Positions 13,798 to 26,620 of a stretch of 64,000 nt of DNA are shown here, in pieces; positions within the stretch are counted from its first letter, which is position 1, and each line of letters starts with the position of its first letter. Source of the stretch: Sindora glabra. Taxonomy: Eukaryota > Streptophyta > Magnoliopsida > Fabales > Fabaceae. The notes under the pieces are model-generated. The model saw only the letters and a program-made list of their open reading frames with translations. It was not told where the DNA came from and ran no database searches. The DNA is taken from positions 53,720,876-53,784,875 of the forward strand of contig CM035231.1 in the NCBI GenBank assembly GCA_020226215.1, given 5' to 3'. The translations under genes and the position numbers were made by a program.

Positions 13798-16180
13798 TAA
13801 TAATATATATTCTATCATTGTAATAGATTTCATTAGTATATGTTGGTTACTATAAACGATTATATAGGCAAGTTTCAACATAACCATGATGGAATGCATA
13901 GTCATATATTTAAATACTATAATAAACTATATAACTATATAGATGATTATATGATTATCATAATGGAATATGACTACGACCCATATTACATAAGTAAATA
14001 TATATGATTATTATAATGCAATATAACTAGGACCCATATTTATTAGAAGTTCAAACTTGGGTATGGCATTCAAATATAAGCTTTAGACTTAGGCTTGGGA
14101 GCCTCATATTCAAATACCTTAATTGAATTTTACCTTGTAATTAAAATAAATTTTATATGTTAATTTATTAAGTTACAGTGAGGTGTTTAGTGAATTACAT
14201 GCTTATATTATGAAGACTAATTTATTGGATAATGTCTGAAATAATGAAATTGACTTGTTAATCTATTGAATCTTATAAAGTATGAATAAAGTATTAATCT
14301 TCTAATAAACCTTTATGAAGGGTTGCTACATGTTTGTAACTAAACATTTATAGATCTTGAATATGTAATTGAATTGCCTAATATTGTTTCATATAATAAA
14401 TTGTTGTGGTGTTATGAATTGTTACAATGTGTAGTGATATTTTTATGATCTTGAAAAGTGATTATGTATGTGTATGTGTGTGTGTATATGTTGGTATTTA
14501 TGTTTCAGATGAAGTTAAACAAAATATAGAAATAAGAAATTGTGAAATGATTACAAAAATGATAATAATTATGAAACAGAAGGATAATGTGGACTTGTTA
14601 TTTATGGATTTATATGTGTGTAGTACCAGAACCTAAGTTTTCTTTGTATAAGCATTGAAAATCAAACCTTAGTAGCTTTTATGTGTGGATAGTATTAAAG
14701 CATAACTTTCCACCCAAGAGCCTTATCTTGCAAGAAATAAAGTAATTCTATATCAAAAGTTGTCACCTCATATCTCATGAGCAAGCATTTAGGTCATATT
14801 AGAGGCTATATCCCACCCAGACATTTATAGAGTGTAGGTAGGGGGAATGATTGGTAGGTTAGCCAAGTAGATAGAATAAGAGTAATTTCTAACACTAAAA
14901 TTGATTAATTTTATCGTTATTATCTATACATTTATTTTATAAATATAATTTGCATTTGTTATTAACAAGAATGTGCTACTATGTTACGATATAATTATGT
15001 ATTATGGTTATAACAGTAGAAGTTGAACAAGATAGCCATTATGCATGACATTTTGTATTTCTTAATCAAACATTATTTGTTACTACTAATATATGCTAGA
15101 ATTGTATGATATATGAGTTAGAGTTGTGATATGATTGTGGATTGTTACAATTATATATATACATATATATAGACAAGGATAACTTAAAGTGATAATGGAA
15201 GAAGTATTTGTAATTATTTAGTAGATTATCTACTTACTAGGCCTATGACTCATTATTATTTGCTTAAAAATATTTGATAACCTCAATTAACTTAGGAGAA
15301 AATATCTCTTAAAAATCTTGTTGAGAGAAACTATAATATTATTAAAGGGTTGTTAGATAATGGGTTGAATTCATGTAAATAATTTGATATTAATTATAAC
15401 ATAAACTCTATTTATAAATATTTGTTCAGTATATAAAAATAAAATTTGTTAAATTAATAACTTAGTTTATTAGTAAATGTGTAATAATGCCACATAGAAT
15501 TAGTTTGGCTTGTGAAAATTAGAAAAATAGATTTCATGCCGGTTATAATTCGATAGGTTGTGATATTGTAGTGTTCTATCAACAAGTTCCCTACCTATTG
15601 AATGAGGTGTCGATATGAGAAATAAAAGTGAGAACTTAATTCCATATCCTTAGCAATATAATGCAAGTACTTATCATTTTCATAATAAATAAACTTAACT
15701 TCATAATGTCTAATATGTACATAAAAAGAAAGAAGACTTAAGGGGTAAAGATAAATGCATTTTATCCTAATTTACACACAAGTGATATCTAGCTTTTCCA
15801 TGCTTAACAGATACAAGATGAGTTCTTTAGATAGGAAAATGTCATATTTTTGTGCCATGATGCCATATCTTATATGCAATAGTATGGTGTCTATGTTATT
15901 TATCCTATTTAAAATGGATTAGAACTCCTATCGATGTTTACCAACAATTTTTTTGTTAAAAGGTAGCTGTTAAATTCATTAACTTTTTGGACTTGCCATC
16001 ATTATCCTTGTGCATTTCCAATAGCCTCTTATTGGTTTTTCTTAACTAAGATACTTAAAATAAATTGTGAAAAGTATAAGAATTAGACATGTTTGGCCAT
16101 ATGTATTTGACTATAAATAAGAAACTTTAAGCAATGGAAAACCCTATCTTTGTAGATAATGTAATCATGGTTTTCAACTA
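13798..16180. other. Noncoding AT-rich DNA
   Basis: No gene supported. It continues the array-like DNA into which the CACTA element inserted; a phrase ATGATTATCATAATGGAATA recurs in altered form (about 13950 and 14010). A short GT run near 14465-14485. Part of the distal end may belong to the decayed CACTA ORF to the right. Confidence 0.45.
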
Positions 16181-17890
16181 AACTAAGTAAGTGCTACTCA
16201 CTTGGGCCACCTTGATAACCTTATCAGTTAACAATGGCACCTCAGTTGTGCCTTGCTTGAGGATGTTTATCATGACTTTACATTGGTTCTTTGGTAGTGT
16301 AAGGACATAGAGCACATCATTTAAAACAACCATGTTATCACCACTTATTTAATAAGGGTCCCAACATCATAAGTAAACATCGATGTCCACCTTTTAATGA
16401 TAAAGAAACCATTTGATCAATATCAATGCAAAATTACAACATTATTGAAGAGTACCTGAAATCAAGTAATATGGTGATAAGAAATTATTGATGATAATTA
16501 GACGAAAGAATTAAGGTCAATAAGGCAATAGTTGCCATTTTATGGAGTAGGGGTTGCCATTTATACTTCTTCTTCCTTTCATAAGATGGTGGTTGGTGTT
16601 ACACCCTCTTGCCTAAAGAATATGATCTTTATTTTCTCTATAGCATCTTTGTTCACTTTCTTTACTACCTCAACCATAAATTGTACCTTTAACTTTTCGA
16701 TATTTCTATTAGATAGTTCTTTCATATAGGGACACTTTAAAGCTCCCCTAAAGCAGGCTTTAAGGCCTACTTATCCTTCAATGTGCCTAACATGTCCAAG
16801 ATGCTCTTAAGTTTTTAAGATATTAATCAATATGTTCATCCTCCTTTTTGCTTGAAACTCTGCTTCGGTAGGTTTTTATATGAGTTTATATAAGCATAAT
16901 GTAATCAAACATGATCGGTTATGTGCTGATAATTTAGTAACACACTTCATATTTGACAAATAAAATAACAACATTACTTATTCTTCATTAGGTAACCTAT
17001 AAACTCTTTTCCATTATGAATTTTCCTTAATAGTTGACTTTGATTCTCACCCATAATTCATGTTATTATATGGGAATGATAGAGGTAGATGCTCGATCAT
17101 ATAAATGATCAACAATCTCCTTAATAACTTAGTCTTTTCTTTAATATGCTTTTCCTTGAGCTTCCTATTGCCTTGAGATAACTCATACTTATAGGTCTTT
17201 TTGACTTAGTTTGCCATATGCTTTGTACTTTGAGTTTGTTGATTAAAAAATAAAATAAGTGATGAAAAAACATTCTTTATTGCTAATAATGGAAGAAATA
17301 GGATAACAAGATGGCTAAAATTACCAGGAACTCCTCCAACTTACATATCTCTATAAATTCCTTCCATATCTTAAGATCATTTTAGTAATATTTTTTAAGG
17401 AAAATTTCACCTTCTTTCGATTTATCAAAGGTATAGCCACTTACCAAGTTATAACTTTTACCTATGACTATTAAAACATGTTCTTTGCACTCTTTAAGCA
17501 TATTAAAGGTAGCTAACAAGGCAATACATACATGAATGACAAACATTATTAGTGATCTAGAAAGATTCTTATGCATATGTTAAAAAAGAAATGGGGATGA
17601 TTATTAAGTTTCCTTACTAATATATTCTCCCAAATAGCATCCTTGATGTGTTGTTGCACTTAATGTCATTTCCTACTATTAATGAGCATTTTAATTTGTG
17701 CCAAAGTCTTGATATGATTGTTAAATTTAGTTATGCCAAGCCTATATACTTAGTTCTTAACATTGAAATTTACTCTCAACTTCTCTCTTTTAGCATACTT
17801 GAGAATCATGTCCCTTATAATTGTAAGACTTCTAATGCCCTTCCTTTTGTTGCCACTTTTTTGCTCCATAATTACTTCTATTTATAGGAT
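16180..17890 (-). pseudogene. CACTA/En-Spm second ORF remnant (Transposase_24 and DUF8039-like)
   Basis: Minus-strand frames, joined across stops and shifts, resemble the plant transposase Ptta/En/Spm protein. About 17760-17870: RKGIRSLTIIRDMILKYAKR then EKLRVNFNVKN, like RGPTxMRDI...xVVEFNExGQ. About 17590-17640: HIKDAIWENI, like the family's KDxIWExI. About 17340-17395: WKEFIEICKLEEF. About 16540-16730 an acidic/basic stretch ELSNRNIEKLKVQFMVEVVK. About 16200-16300: GTTEVPLLTDKVIKVAQV, like the DUF8039 region. No intact frame over about 65 codons. It lies on the same strand as the Ulp1-like fragment near 6.6 kb, which would be its C-terminal end. Confidence 0.5.
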
Positions 17891-20800
17891 TAAAATAAAA
17901 GAAACATAAATAGTTAACTTATATACCAATAAACATTTTATAAATTTTTAAGCATATACATGTGATAACTTAAATAGCAAAAAATGATTAGAAAATATTT
18001 TATCACATTCCATTTGATTCTAGAATAAAACTTTACCTATAACAAATTAGTATTTTCAAAAATAACATCCAAGCAACAAAAATACACCAATGTAGAAATT
18101 TATTCCAAAAAATGTAGCATCCAAGAAAAAATGACATATTAAAAAATATGAACATAAAACAAGACATGTATTTAGGTATATAACTATCCATGTTAAATAA
18201 TGCTCATAAACCATGTTCACAATGATCAAAAAGTAATTTTAAAGAAAAAAATGAAAAATTTTCAATAATAGATGACAATGCTATATATCTAATCTTGAAA
18301 ACCACAATTAAAATACAAAATTTTCACAAGGTATAAGAGAATAGAGAAAAATGTTTCAAATAATATAGAGTGGATGCTCAAAGATGGTAGAAGTTTGACG
18401 TCATATAATCACCAAACAAATCACTTTTGCAGAATTACCTTGTAACATTGCTATATTGATGTTGTTAAAGAAAAAAATTGATGTATATGATGGGATGGTG
18501 ACATTTTTGAAAGTAAATGCAATTTATCACATTAGTTCAAAAAAAAGCAAACATTATAAAATGGAATTATCTACTAAGAGGTCAAGAATTGATAAATGGA
18601 TGGAGGAAAAAACTTTCCATGTTGGATGTTTGATGTGACTATTATAGATTTACTAAATAACATCTTCATATTTTCTTTCAATTTTTTGATAAATAGTCTT
18701 GGTTTTGGAGCTATCTAGTTTAGAATCTTGTGTAGGCCCTACATCCATTCCCTAAACTTTCCATATGATAAATAGAATGGATGGGGTGTTTACATAAGAT
18801 TCCAACCTAAAGTTATGTTTAGATCCTTTTCATTTCATTTCTTTAGTGAAAATTTACCATGTGAGGTGAATTTTATTGTAATTGGTCTTCATTTTATCAT
18901 TACTTTCATTTATGAATTTGTAAATATGTATAAAGTTTTCTTGCTGTTATGTTTGATCCTTATTATATTATGTTATCATTATTTGAAGTTTTAAAGATTT
19001 TATTATGCAAAATTATCTTTGTTGTTCATTAACAAATCTTATTATGATTAATGCATTTTGATTTTTTTAGAAAAAATTATAAACCATGTTAGATATTTTT
19101 TATATAACTAATATGGATATAACTATTTTAATAAACTACATCAGTTATCAAATAACCAATGTCAAAAGGAATACAAAACATTAAACATAAGTTGTTTTGA
19201 ACATTAGACATTAGTTACAAAAAAAATTATCATTTAAAGGTATATCAAGAGCTAAGTGATTTTTATATTTATAAGGTTATTGGAAAATGTAAAGACTTAC
19301 CACGTTGGTTTTAACTAGCAACTAACATTTATTATTATCTCAACGATTAGCTCATTAAATCACATTACGTTATTCAGAGGTTATTGAAAATCATATAAAC
19401 TTAGACTTAAAAGGCCAAATCTTTAGAGGACAATTTTTGCTTCATCTTTATAATTTAGCCTATATGCTTTTTTTTATACATATTACCTAAACTTAGATGT
19501 CGGATCTCTTGTGCTCTTGCCTTTCCAAGACCAGAGCCTTTTACTATAGTTAAGCAAAGAAAATATAAGCTAACTCTTTAACTTTTCTTGTTGTTACAAT
19601 AGGAAAAATATTAATGAATTAGGCTCTCTTGTACCTTACTATAGTGAGAAGCTCCTTTCTTCAAAAGGAAAGGTGTAAGAAAGATCCTATCCCTTAGTTT
19701 ACAAAAAAATATGAAAATTAGTATTTTTCAACTAATTGCATAGCAAATCTTTATAGAAAAAAAGGCCAATTTATGCTAATTTCATTCTTTATCTTTGTAA
19801 CAAGTTTCAAGTTAATCTACTTATAAAGATTTAACCTTATTTTAAACAAAGGTGAATAGATTTTGGTTTATCTTTCAAGAATTTAAACAATATTATATTA
19901 TAGGTTATTTTCTTTTTAGGCAGATTAGTGGCAACATTCATAAGATTTATGTCACCATTGAAAGAGGTATGATTATAGGTTAATCATATTCATATTAACA
20001 TACTATATGGTGTTTGTTTTAGGTTAGAGAAAAAACCAATTGCTAGATGTGGTAAAAGAGAGTTATTAAGAATCTTTATCGAAAGCTTTTTAGTTATCAT
20101 TATATATCTTTGTATATATTTAGTGTGGATTGGGGAGGATCTTCATATTAAAAAGCTTGCCAAGTTCTTTGAAGGTAGTGGGATCTTGTAATCACTATTA
20201 TATTGTAAATTATAAATTCATACTACACTGTAATTATATTGCATTATTTCATAATTGCTGTAATCACAACTTATTTGAAGTTAGCAGGATCTTGTAATCA
20301 CTATTATATTTCATTTGGACGTTTTTGTATACTTTTTGATATTTTAAATGATTTAGTGAATAAATGAGTTGTTTAGTATATTAAATACATGTGTTGGATA
20401 AGTTGTCTGGTGTAATTATTCTACAAATTGTCCTTCATTCCAACTAAATATAATTAATATTTTTAACAATTTATTGATAAATTTTATGTATTAATAACAT
20501 TGCAAATGAAGAGGTTCTTGAACATCAAAGTTTTTTTGCAACCCTATAAAAATAAGGATTGTTCACATAAAGTGATCAGAATACCACCAAATGCATTTCA
20601 ATACCCACATCAGTTGAGAGTTTTGGAAAGCTGATATCATAAATGCATTACGGATCATAAGGTGATGAAAGTTACCTATTTATAGGTTCTTCATTTCTTC
20701 AATTATTATAATGGGAAAAGAAATCAAAGAATTAGAGTATGGCTATCTTGTGCCTAATTGTACCATGCATGATACACATTTTCAAATGATAAAAAATGAC

Positions 20801-21011
20801 ATGGAACTACACTAAAGATCAAGTGTAATACATAATGCTAAAATTTTGTCTAGAAAGTTAAAGTAAAAAATTGATGAAGTGAAATTCCATGTCAATTTTA
20901 TTGCATAATCGATATGGAAATATGAAGCTATCATTTAGCTTATGACATTAGTTTCATTTTATAACTAATGTGGAATAATTAAATGACATAAATTTTCTCT
21001 CCTTAAAATTA
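17891..21011. other. Noncoding AT-rich DNA
   Basis: No gene recognised. Motifs AACCAATGTC, AACATTAAACATAAG, ACATTAGACATTAG and ACGTTGGTTTT cluster at about 19090-19330, resembling the subterminal-type motifs in the first 6 kb. A direct repeat GGATCTTGTAATCACTATTA occurs at about 20181 and 20288. Confidence 0.5.
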
Positions 21012-21518
21012 CATTACAACAAATCAACACTTGTGCCACAATTAAAAACGTCGTATAAGATCAAAATTTCTGTGGTTGTGCTATTTAGCCATGGAAATAC
21101 CATTTGAATGGTCTTGTGGCAAAAATGGTCCCATAGTATAAGTAAATGTGATAAGAAAATTGCCATAAAAAAAAGGTTTTATGGTATAAATAATTTTTTT
21201 TATCATGAGTTCACTTATAGCTAATAGATTCTTCTAGCCACGAGTATAAACATGACAAGACATGTGGCAAGAAAGGCATATTCATGACTAATAACTTATA
21301 TTTTCACAAATAAAATTATGGTAAAAAATAAAATAAAATAATTATAAAAACTAATATAATTAGCTAAAATAATTTTTATATATTCAAATTAAATTAATTA
21401 TCTTGTCAATTCAATTAGGTGCTATCATATCATTTTATTTATACATCTATTGAAATTTGTTAATGCTCTTGACCTATATCAAGTTAGGATAAATCGTTGA
21501 AATTCTATCTGTTTAAAA

Positions 21519-21598
21519 ATTACGAACTGCATTTACGGGGAATTGAACTTAAATCTTAAGCCGAGGAATGTCATGCATTACCATTATGCTAGTTTGCT
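21519..21598 (-). repeat. tRNA-like sequence (SINE-type promoter or tRNA pseudogene)
   Basis: The minus strand reads TAGCATAATGGTAATGC, an A-box-like sequence, and 42 bases later AGTTCAATTCC, a B-box-like sequence. Order and spacing match a tRNA internal promoter. The rest does not fold into a convincing tRNA by eye, so it is a tRNA-derived repeat or pseudogene rather than a gene. Confidence 0.45.
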
Positions 21599-23160
21599 TC
21601 TTTAGTATTATAATATAATATATTTTATATAAAATTTTATTTAATTGGTTGACTTTAAAAATAAAACTACACTCTTATGACACTAATTATATAATAATAA
21701 AATATTACATAAATACATATAATAAAAATACTCTAACACTAAAATATTTTATGATTTTATTTTATAAATTATTTTTTATAAACTAAATTTATAAAGGTTG
21801 AATTATATAAAATAAATATCCAAACAAATCATAATTTGGAACTATTATGTATATTTAAAATTTAATTATAAATTAAAATTAAAATTATTATAAATTATTT
21901 ACTTTTAACTTTTTATTTATAATACACATTTTTGTCCTTCACAAATAAAAGTTAAATCATTCGGACCTTCATAAATTTTTTATATTAATTTTATTTCTCA
22001 TATATTATTTATATTTAATTTTATCCTTCTATTTATGAAGTTATTAACTTATCAATAAAATTATAAATGAATAGATTAAATTAATTAAATTATTATTTTG
22101 AAGAAAGGAAATTAATACAAAATATTTATGAGAAATGAAATTAATACAATTGGAATTAATAAGGGGTGAAAAAATAAAAATTTAAACTATTTTATATATG
22201 TCACTCCCTTAAATATGATTTAATTAAAAAATTTTAATATAATAATTTATTTATTATTAAATTATATATAATTTTACATAATTATTATTTTCAATTTTTT
22301 CAATGAAAGTTTTGTTAATATTACGGTAGTGAATGTAAAACTTTTTATTTTATATTTTTATAATAAAACTTGTTATAATTTTTCTCACAAATTATACTAT
22401 TTATATATAATATAATGATTTTAGTATTTTCATAATATATATCTTCTTTGTTAATACATTTTTTAAGAATAATGTGATGTGATAAAAAATAAATTTTTTA
22501 TAATATTTTATACCTTGAATGATTTTTTTTGTTCAATCGATATTTTAAAAATTGGACTAAATAACAAATTAAAAAAATTGTTGTATATATATGTATATGA
22601 TAATCCTATTAATTTTTAATTTTTATATGTATAGAATTTAAATTCATTGAATAATTATATAATACAATCTTTAATATATTATAATATTTATTTTATTAAT
22701 GTATATTAATTTTATTATATAAATTTAATTGATTGAAAGCTAAATAATTAGTTATTATTTATGAAAAATGATAACATTCTAATAAATATTAAATTTGGTA
22801 TACATGTAAATAAAAATACTCAAGAGCTTAATAATTGAACTCTTTCTTTCATATTTTAAGGTTTAGGATTCAACTCCTATTTCAATTATTTTAAAAAAAT
22901 AATAAAATTACATAACTATATAATTCATGGGTAGTTTTATTTTTTACATATATTTTATGAATCACCTAATTGAAAATATTATGTTCTACAACTTTTTTTA
23001 TTTTGATTGATTAGGACTAATCAATTGATGAATTAGTTATTTACTAAACACCTATGATATATAAATATTTTTTTTAGTGTCTATATATTGCAACATGTTA
23101 CACTTATTATCAATATATTTTTTATATGTATAGTTATCAAAAATGATATATTTGACTATA

Positions 23161-23575
23161 ATTTCATTCATAAAATTAATTTATGGCATAAGTAATACTT
23201 TGTTATAGATAAATTTTTTTGACTCATATAAAAGAACGAGTGATACTTTGTCACAAGAGATATGTACTTGTAACTTGATTTGTGGCATAAGTAATACTTA
23301 TCATAAAGAATGTGTTCTCATAACTTCGTTTATAGTACAAGTGATATTTTACCATGAGTAAAGTTTTTTTGTAGTATAAGTAATACTTTGTCACAATGAA
23401 TGTATTTTTATAGCTTAGTTTTATGGTACAAGTGATATTTTGTCACGGATAAAGTTTTTATGTAGTACAAGTATTATTTTGCCATGAAGATTGCATTTTT
23501 GTAGCTGAGATTATGGCACAAGTGATATTTTGTTATAAATAAAGTTTTCCAGTAACATAAATTTTTTAATTTTTT
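23161..23575. repeat. Subterminal tandem array, unit about 50-60 bp
   Basis: Variants of GGCATAAGTAATACTTTGTC and GGCACAAGTGATATTTTG alternate with a linker like ATGAATGTATTTTTATAGCTT, about seven or eight copies. It lies at the right end of the 21.0-23.7 kb element and is probably its transposase-binding region. Confidence 0.7.
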
Positions 23576-23684
23576 GGACATTTATTTGAATTTTTTTATT
23601 CTTGTGGCAAGAGGTAAAATTGCTATAATTTTTAAATTTTTGTGGTATAATTCGTAGCACAAGTGTTAATTTATTTTAGTATTG

Positions 23685-25240
23685 TAAAAATGAAGTGGAG
23701 ATGTCAAATTGTAAATATATTGCAAAGTGAAATCATTTTTTTGTAATTTCTTACAGAAAGATTGACTAATTAATTTTCTTTTGTATTAAAAAAATTTGCT
23801 ATAATTTTTCACATGAGTTCAACCATTTGTTCGCTCTCCCTAATCTTTTTTTTATGTTGAGATTTGTTCAAATGCCTTATTTTTTTCTCTAAACTTAACT
23901 ACGAACATCTATTTATTATGTGTTATGTTAATTTATTTGGATTTTGTGTTTCTAAAATTTCATTATTTAAGGTTTAGAGTGATGTTGGTTTTTTGAAGAA
24001 AAAATGCTGGTTACAAAAGTAAATCAATGAGTTTTTTTTTTGGAAAAAAGGTTAGGATGACATAAGTAATGCCAACAATATATGGTACCACCAAAGTGTA
24101 ATGGCATAAGCAAGGTAAAAAGTTTCTCTCCAATAGAAGTATATTATATGAATGTTTCACTTGCCATAGTTAGATTTGCAACTATTTTTGTTAGTAGTTA
24201 TGTCATTTGAAAATAATATAACTTATTTCTTAACATTTAAAGGCAATATTTCTACTTTCTGCAACATTTGTTACATATTAAATATTTTCTACTATTTAAA
24301 CCTAAATATATGTATAAAATTATTGTACTCAATTATGTGTTTATTATATTTAGTGTATTATTTTTTCATTATAATGATATTGAGATAGAGTTTGAATATT
24401 CTTGTTACTACTTATATAGTAACATTAGTCATTGAATTCTATAGTTAAGTTTGAATACTATTCTAGGGATAATGGGGTTTGGAAGAATTGTAAAAGGAAA
24501 AAAATTGAATAACATTAGTTATTTTTTAAAACTATCATTGTATAACAAATTAAACGTTGATTATTGAAAAAAAAATCTTTCATTTTATATGAAATTTAAG
24601 ATATAAAAAAAATTAATTATCAATGATGGTTTACTAACCAAATTTAGTATAAACAATAACATCATTTGCTAAATTAAAAAATTGATGACATATTTCAGTT
24701 ATTGAATAATATTTAGGAACTAAACATTGATTTTAATGCAAAGAAATTGATGTTATTATGGGAATTCAATGTTGGTTTACAAATTGATGTTAAATGTACT
24801 AGATATACAATGTGCTTGTATATACATTAGGTGGTAATTAGCATAGAATATATTAAACAACCAATGTTAAATAACATTTATGTAATAGTAAACATAAAAA
24901 AAAATGGAGTGAATAGCATGAAAAAAAAGTAGAGTAAATCATCATATGAAAGAAATTTATTTATAGTTATGAGAAACAAAAATAATGATATGCTAATATT
25001 AGCACTTTTTGTTAGTGTGTGTGTCCTAAGAGTCAATCATAAGATGATTGTAATAATGCACAATGTATTATGTTTTATTTTAGGCAATACAATTATTATA
25101 TTATATTATATTTTTTACGTAATTTATAACTTAAATATAATAATTATCTTTGAAATAGCTTTGTTATTCTTAAAAATGTCCATAGTCGAATATTATTGCA
25201 AAAAGAATAACAACAATACATTAAACTATGGTGACTGATG
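23685..25240. other. Noncoding AT-rich DNA with subterminal-like motifs
   Basis: No gene supported. Between 24530 and 24880 occur AACATTAGTTATT, AACGTTGATTATTG, AACATTGATTTTAATG, AATTGATGTTATTATG and CAATGTTGGTTT, the same kind of motif as at 26620-27000. Confidence 0.4.
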
Positions 25241-26620
25241 ATTATGAATCATGGATATATAATGTTAAGTCAATACATGGATACATTGTTAGTTAACAGA
25301 TGTATTGGACTGACCCACTGTGAGAATATTGCATAGATTGTCATGTGTCATTAATTATTCTCATGTGACCATAATGCACATAGTCCTTTGACCTGAAGTT
25401 ACTACATTTCCCTACATGGGGGATCACATACTTTGATGCCGTCTTTGTCACCTTTAATTGAGATGATGTGTAGGGTGTTAATTGGGTGTATCACAAATCA
25501 TGTAGGGAGATGTGAATGATATAGATGAGATTTTGTTACTCTTGTATAAAGGAGAGATATCCTTAGACCCCTTAATTGAGTAAAACTTAGAAATACATGG
25601 TCATGCTTAACTAAATCAATATGTGATATTGATAATTTATTTAAGTTAGTTTACTTAGTATCAAGAAATATAAATTGAATATTAACGAGGATAACACATT
25701 CCATATCTTTAGTTTGATTTAGATATCATTACAAAAGAGACTGCGATGCAAAGTGTTGATCACATATTAGGTGGATGTTGAATCATAGACATTCTTATTA
25801 CTTAGGTGATAGTGATGTATTGCTAGATACCACTCACTGTTTATGATCTAGTGATAGGTCATTGCCAACATAATAAGAACCTATAGGGTTACATAAAAAA
25901 AGTAAGAATGAGATAGTAATTAATTAATTTTTAGTGAGAATAAAAACTTATTAATTAGGTTGTTATTTACATAATATATATTATAATATATTATGTGATA
26001 TTATTTGATATTAAAGTAATATCAAATAATTATATTATTTAATATTAGATAATTATGTTATAAGTTATTATATAATAGTATTTAGTTAATATTATCATTA
26101 GTTAATATTATTAGTTAATAATTAAATATTATTTGATAATATTTAATTATTAATAATAAAGTAATATTAGATAACTAATAAAAAGTCATATTTCTTCTAA
26201 CTCTCAACATGTTAAGGATAATGTATTAATGGTTAAATGGGATTAAAATTAGATGTGATTTTCCTAGTAGAACTAGGAAAAGACATGCCTTTAGCTTTAT
26301 AAAAGAAGCTTGAAGGTGTGATTGTAAGAGGCAGAAAACAAAAATAAATCACCACCTATAAAACTGCATAAAACCTTACTAAAATCGCACAAAAATCCTT
26401 CTCCTGTGTGTGAAAGACGAATCCTAGTAGATTTGTAGAGATTGAGAAGTTCTCATTTGCTCCGTGTGAATATTGTAGAGGCACCATCATTTGATTGTGG
26501 TCATGATTCAGATTTGCACTTGAAGAGCTAATATTTGATTTTTGATTTATGTCTTTATATATTAATTCGTGGGAAAGTTTCACATTATATAATTTTTTGA
26601 AAAATCTACTTTTCGCTACA
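25240..26620 (+). mobile_element. LTR-retroelement-like noncoding stretch
   Basis: The sequence has the composition and phrases seen in plant LTRs: CCTTTGACCTGAAGT, ATAAAGGAGAGATATCCTTAG, CCTAGTGATAGGTCATTGCC-like wording, then a TATA box TATAAAA at 26298-26304 followed by GAGGCAGAAAAC and a less AT-rich leader up to about 26540. No partner LTR, primer-binding site or gag/pol found, so this is an inference from appearance. Confidence 0.35.
25920..26180. repeat. AT-only palindromic cluster
   Basis: Repeated AATATTATTTGATATTA and its reverse complement alternate, giving many overlapping hairpins, for example TGATATTAAAGTAATATCA. It lies within the LTR-like stretch. Confidence 0.6.

Larger units (their letters stand above)
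21012..23684. mobile_element. CACTA-like non-autonomous element (about 2.67 kb)
   Basis: Left end CATTACAACAAATC then AACACTTGTGCCAC; the right end, reverse-complemented, reads CAATACTAAAATAAATT then AACACTTGTGCTAC. Both look like CACTA termini with one mutated base, followed by a shared inner inverted repeat. Flanks TTA (left) and TAA (right) are not identical, so the target duplication is not proven. Subterminal repeats built on GTGGCATAAGTAATACTTTG fill the right side (23161-23575), and inverted versions occur at 21030-21290. The middle is extremely AT-rich and has no gene. Confidence 0.65.

Noticed and set aside
24969..25238. 89-codon hydrophobic frame
   Set aside because: AT-rich DNA commonly yields Ile/Leu/Tyr-rich frames; no support from motif or context.
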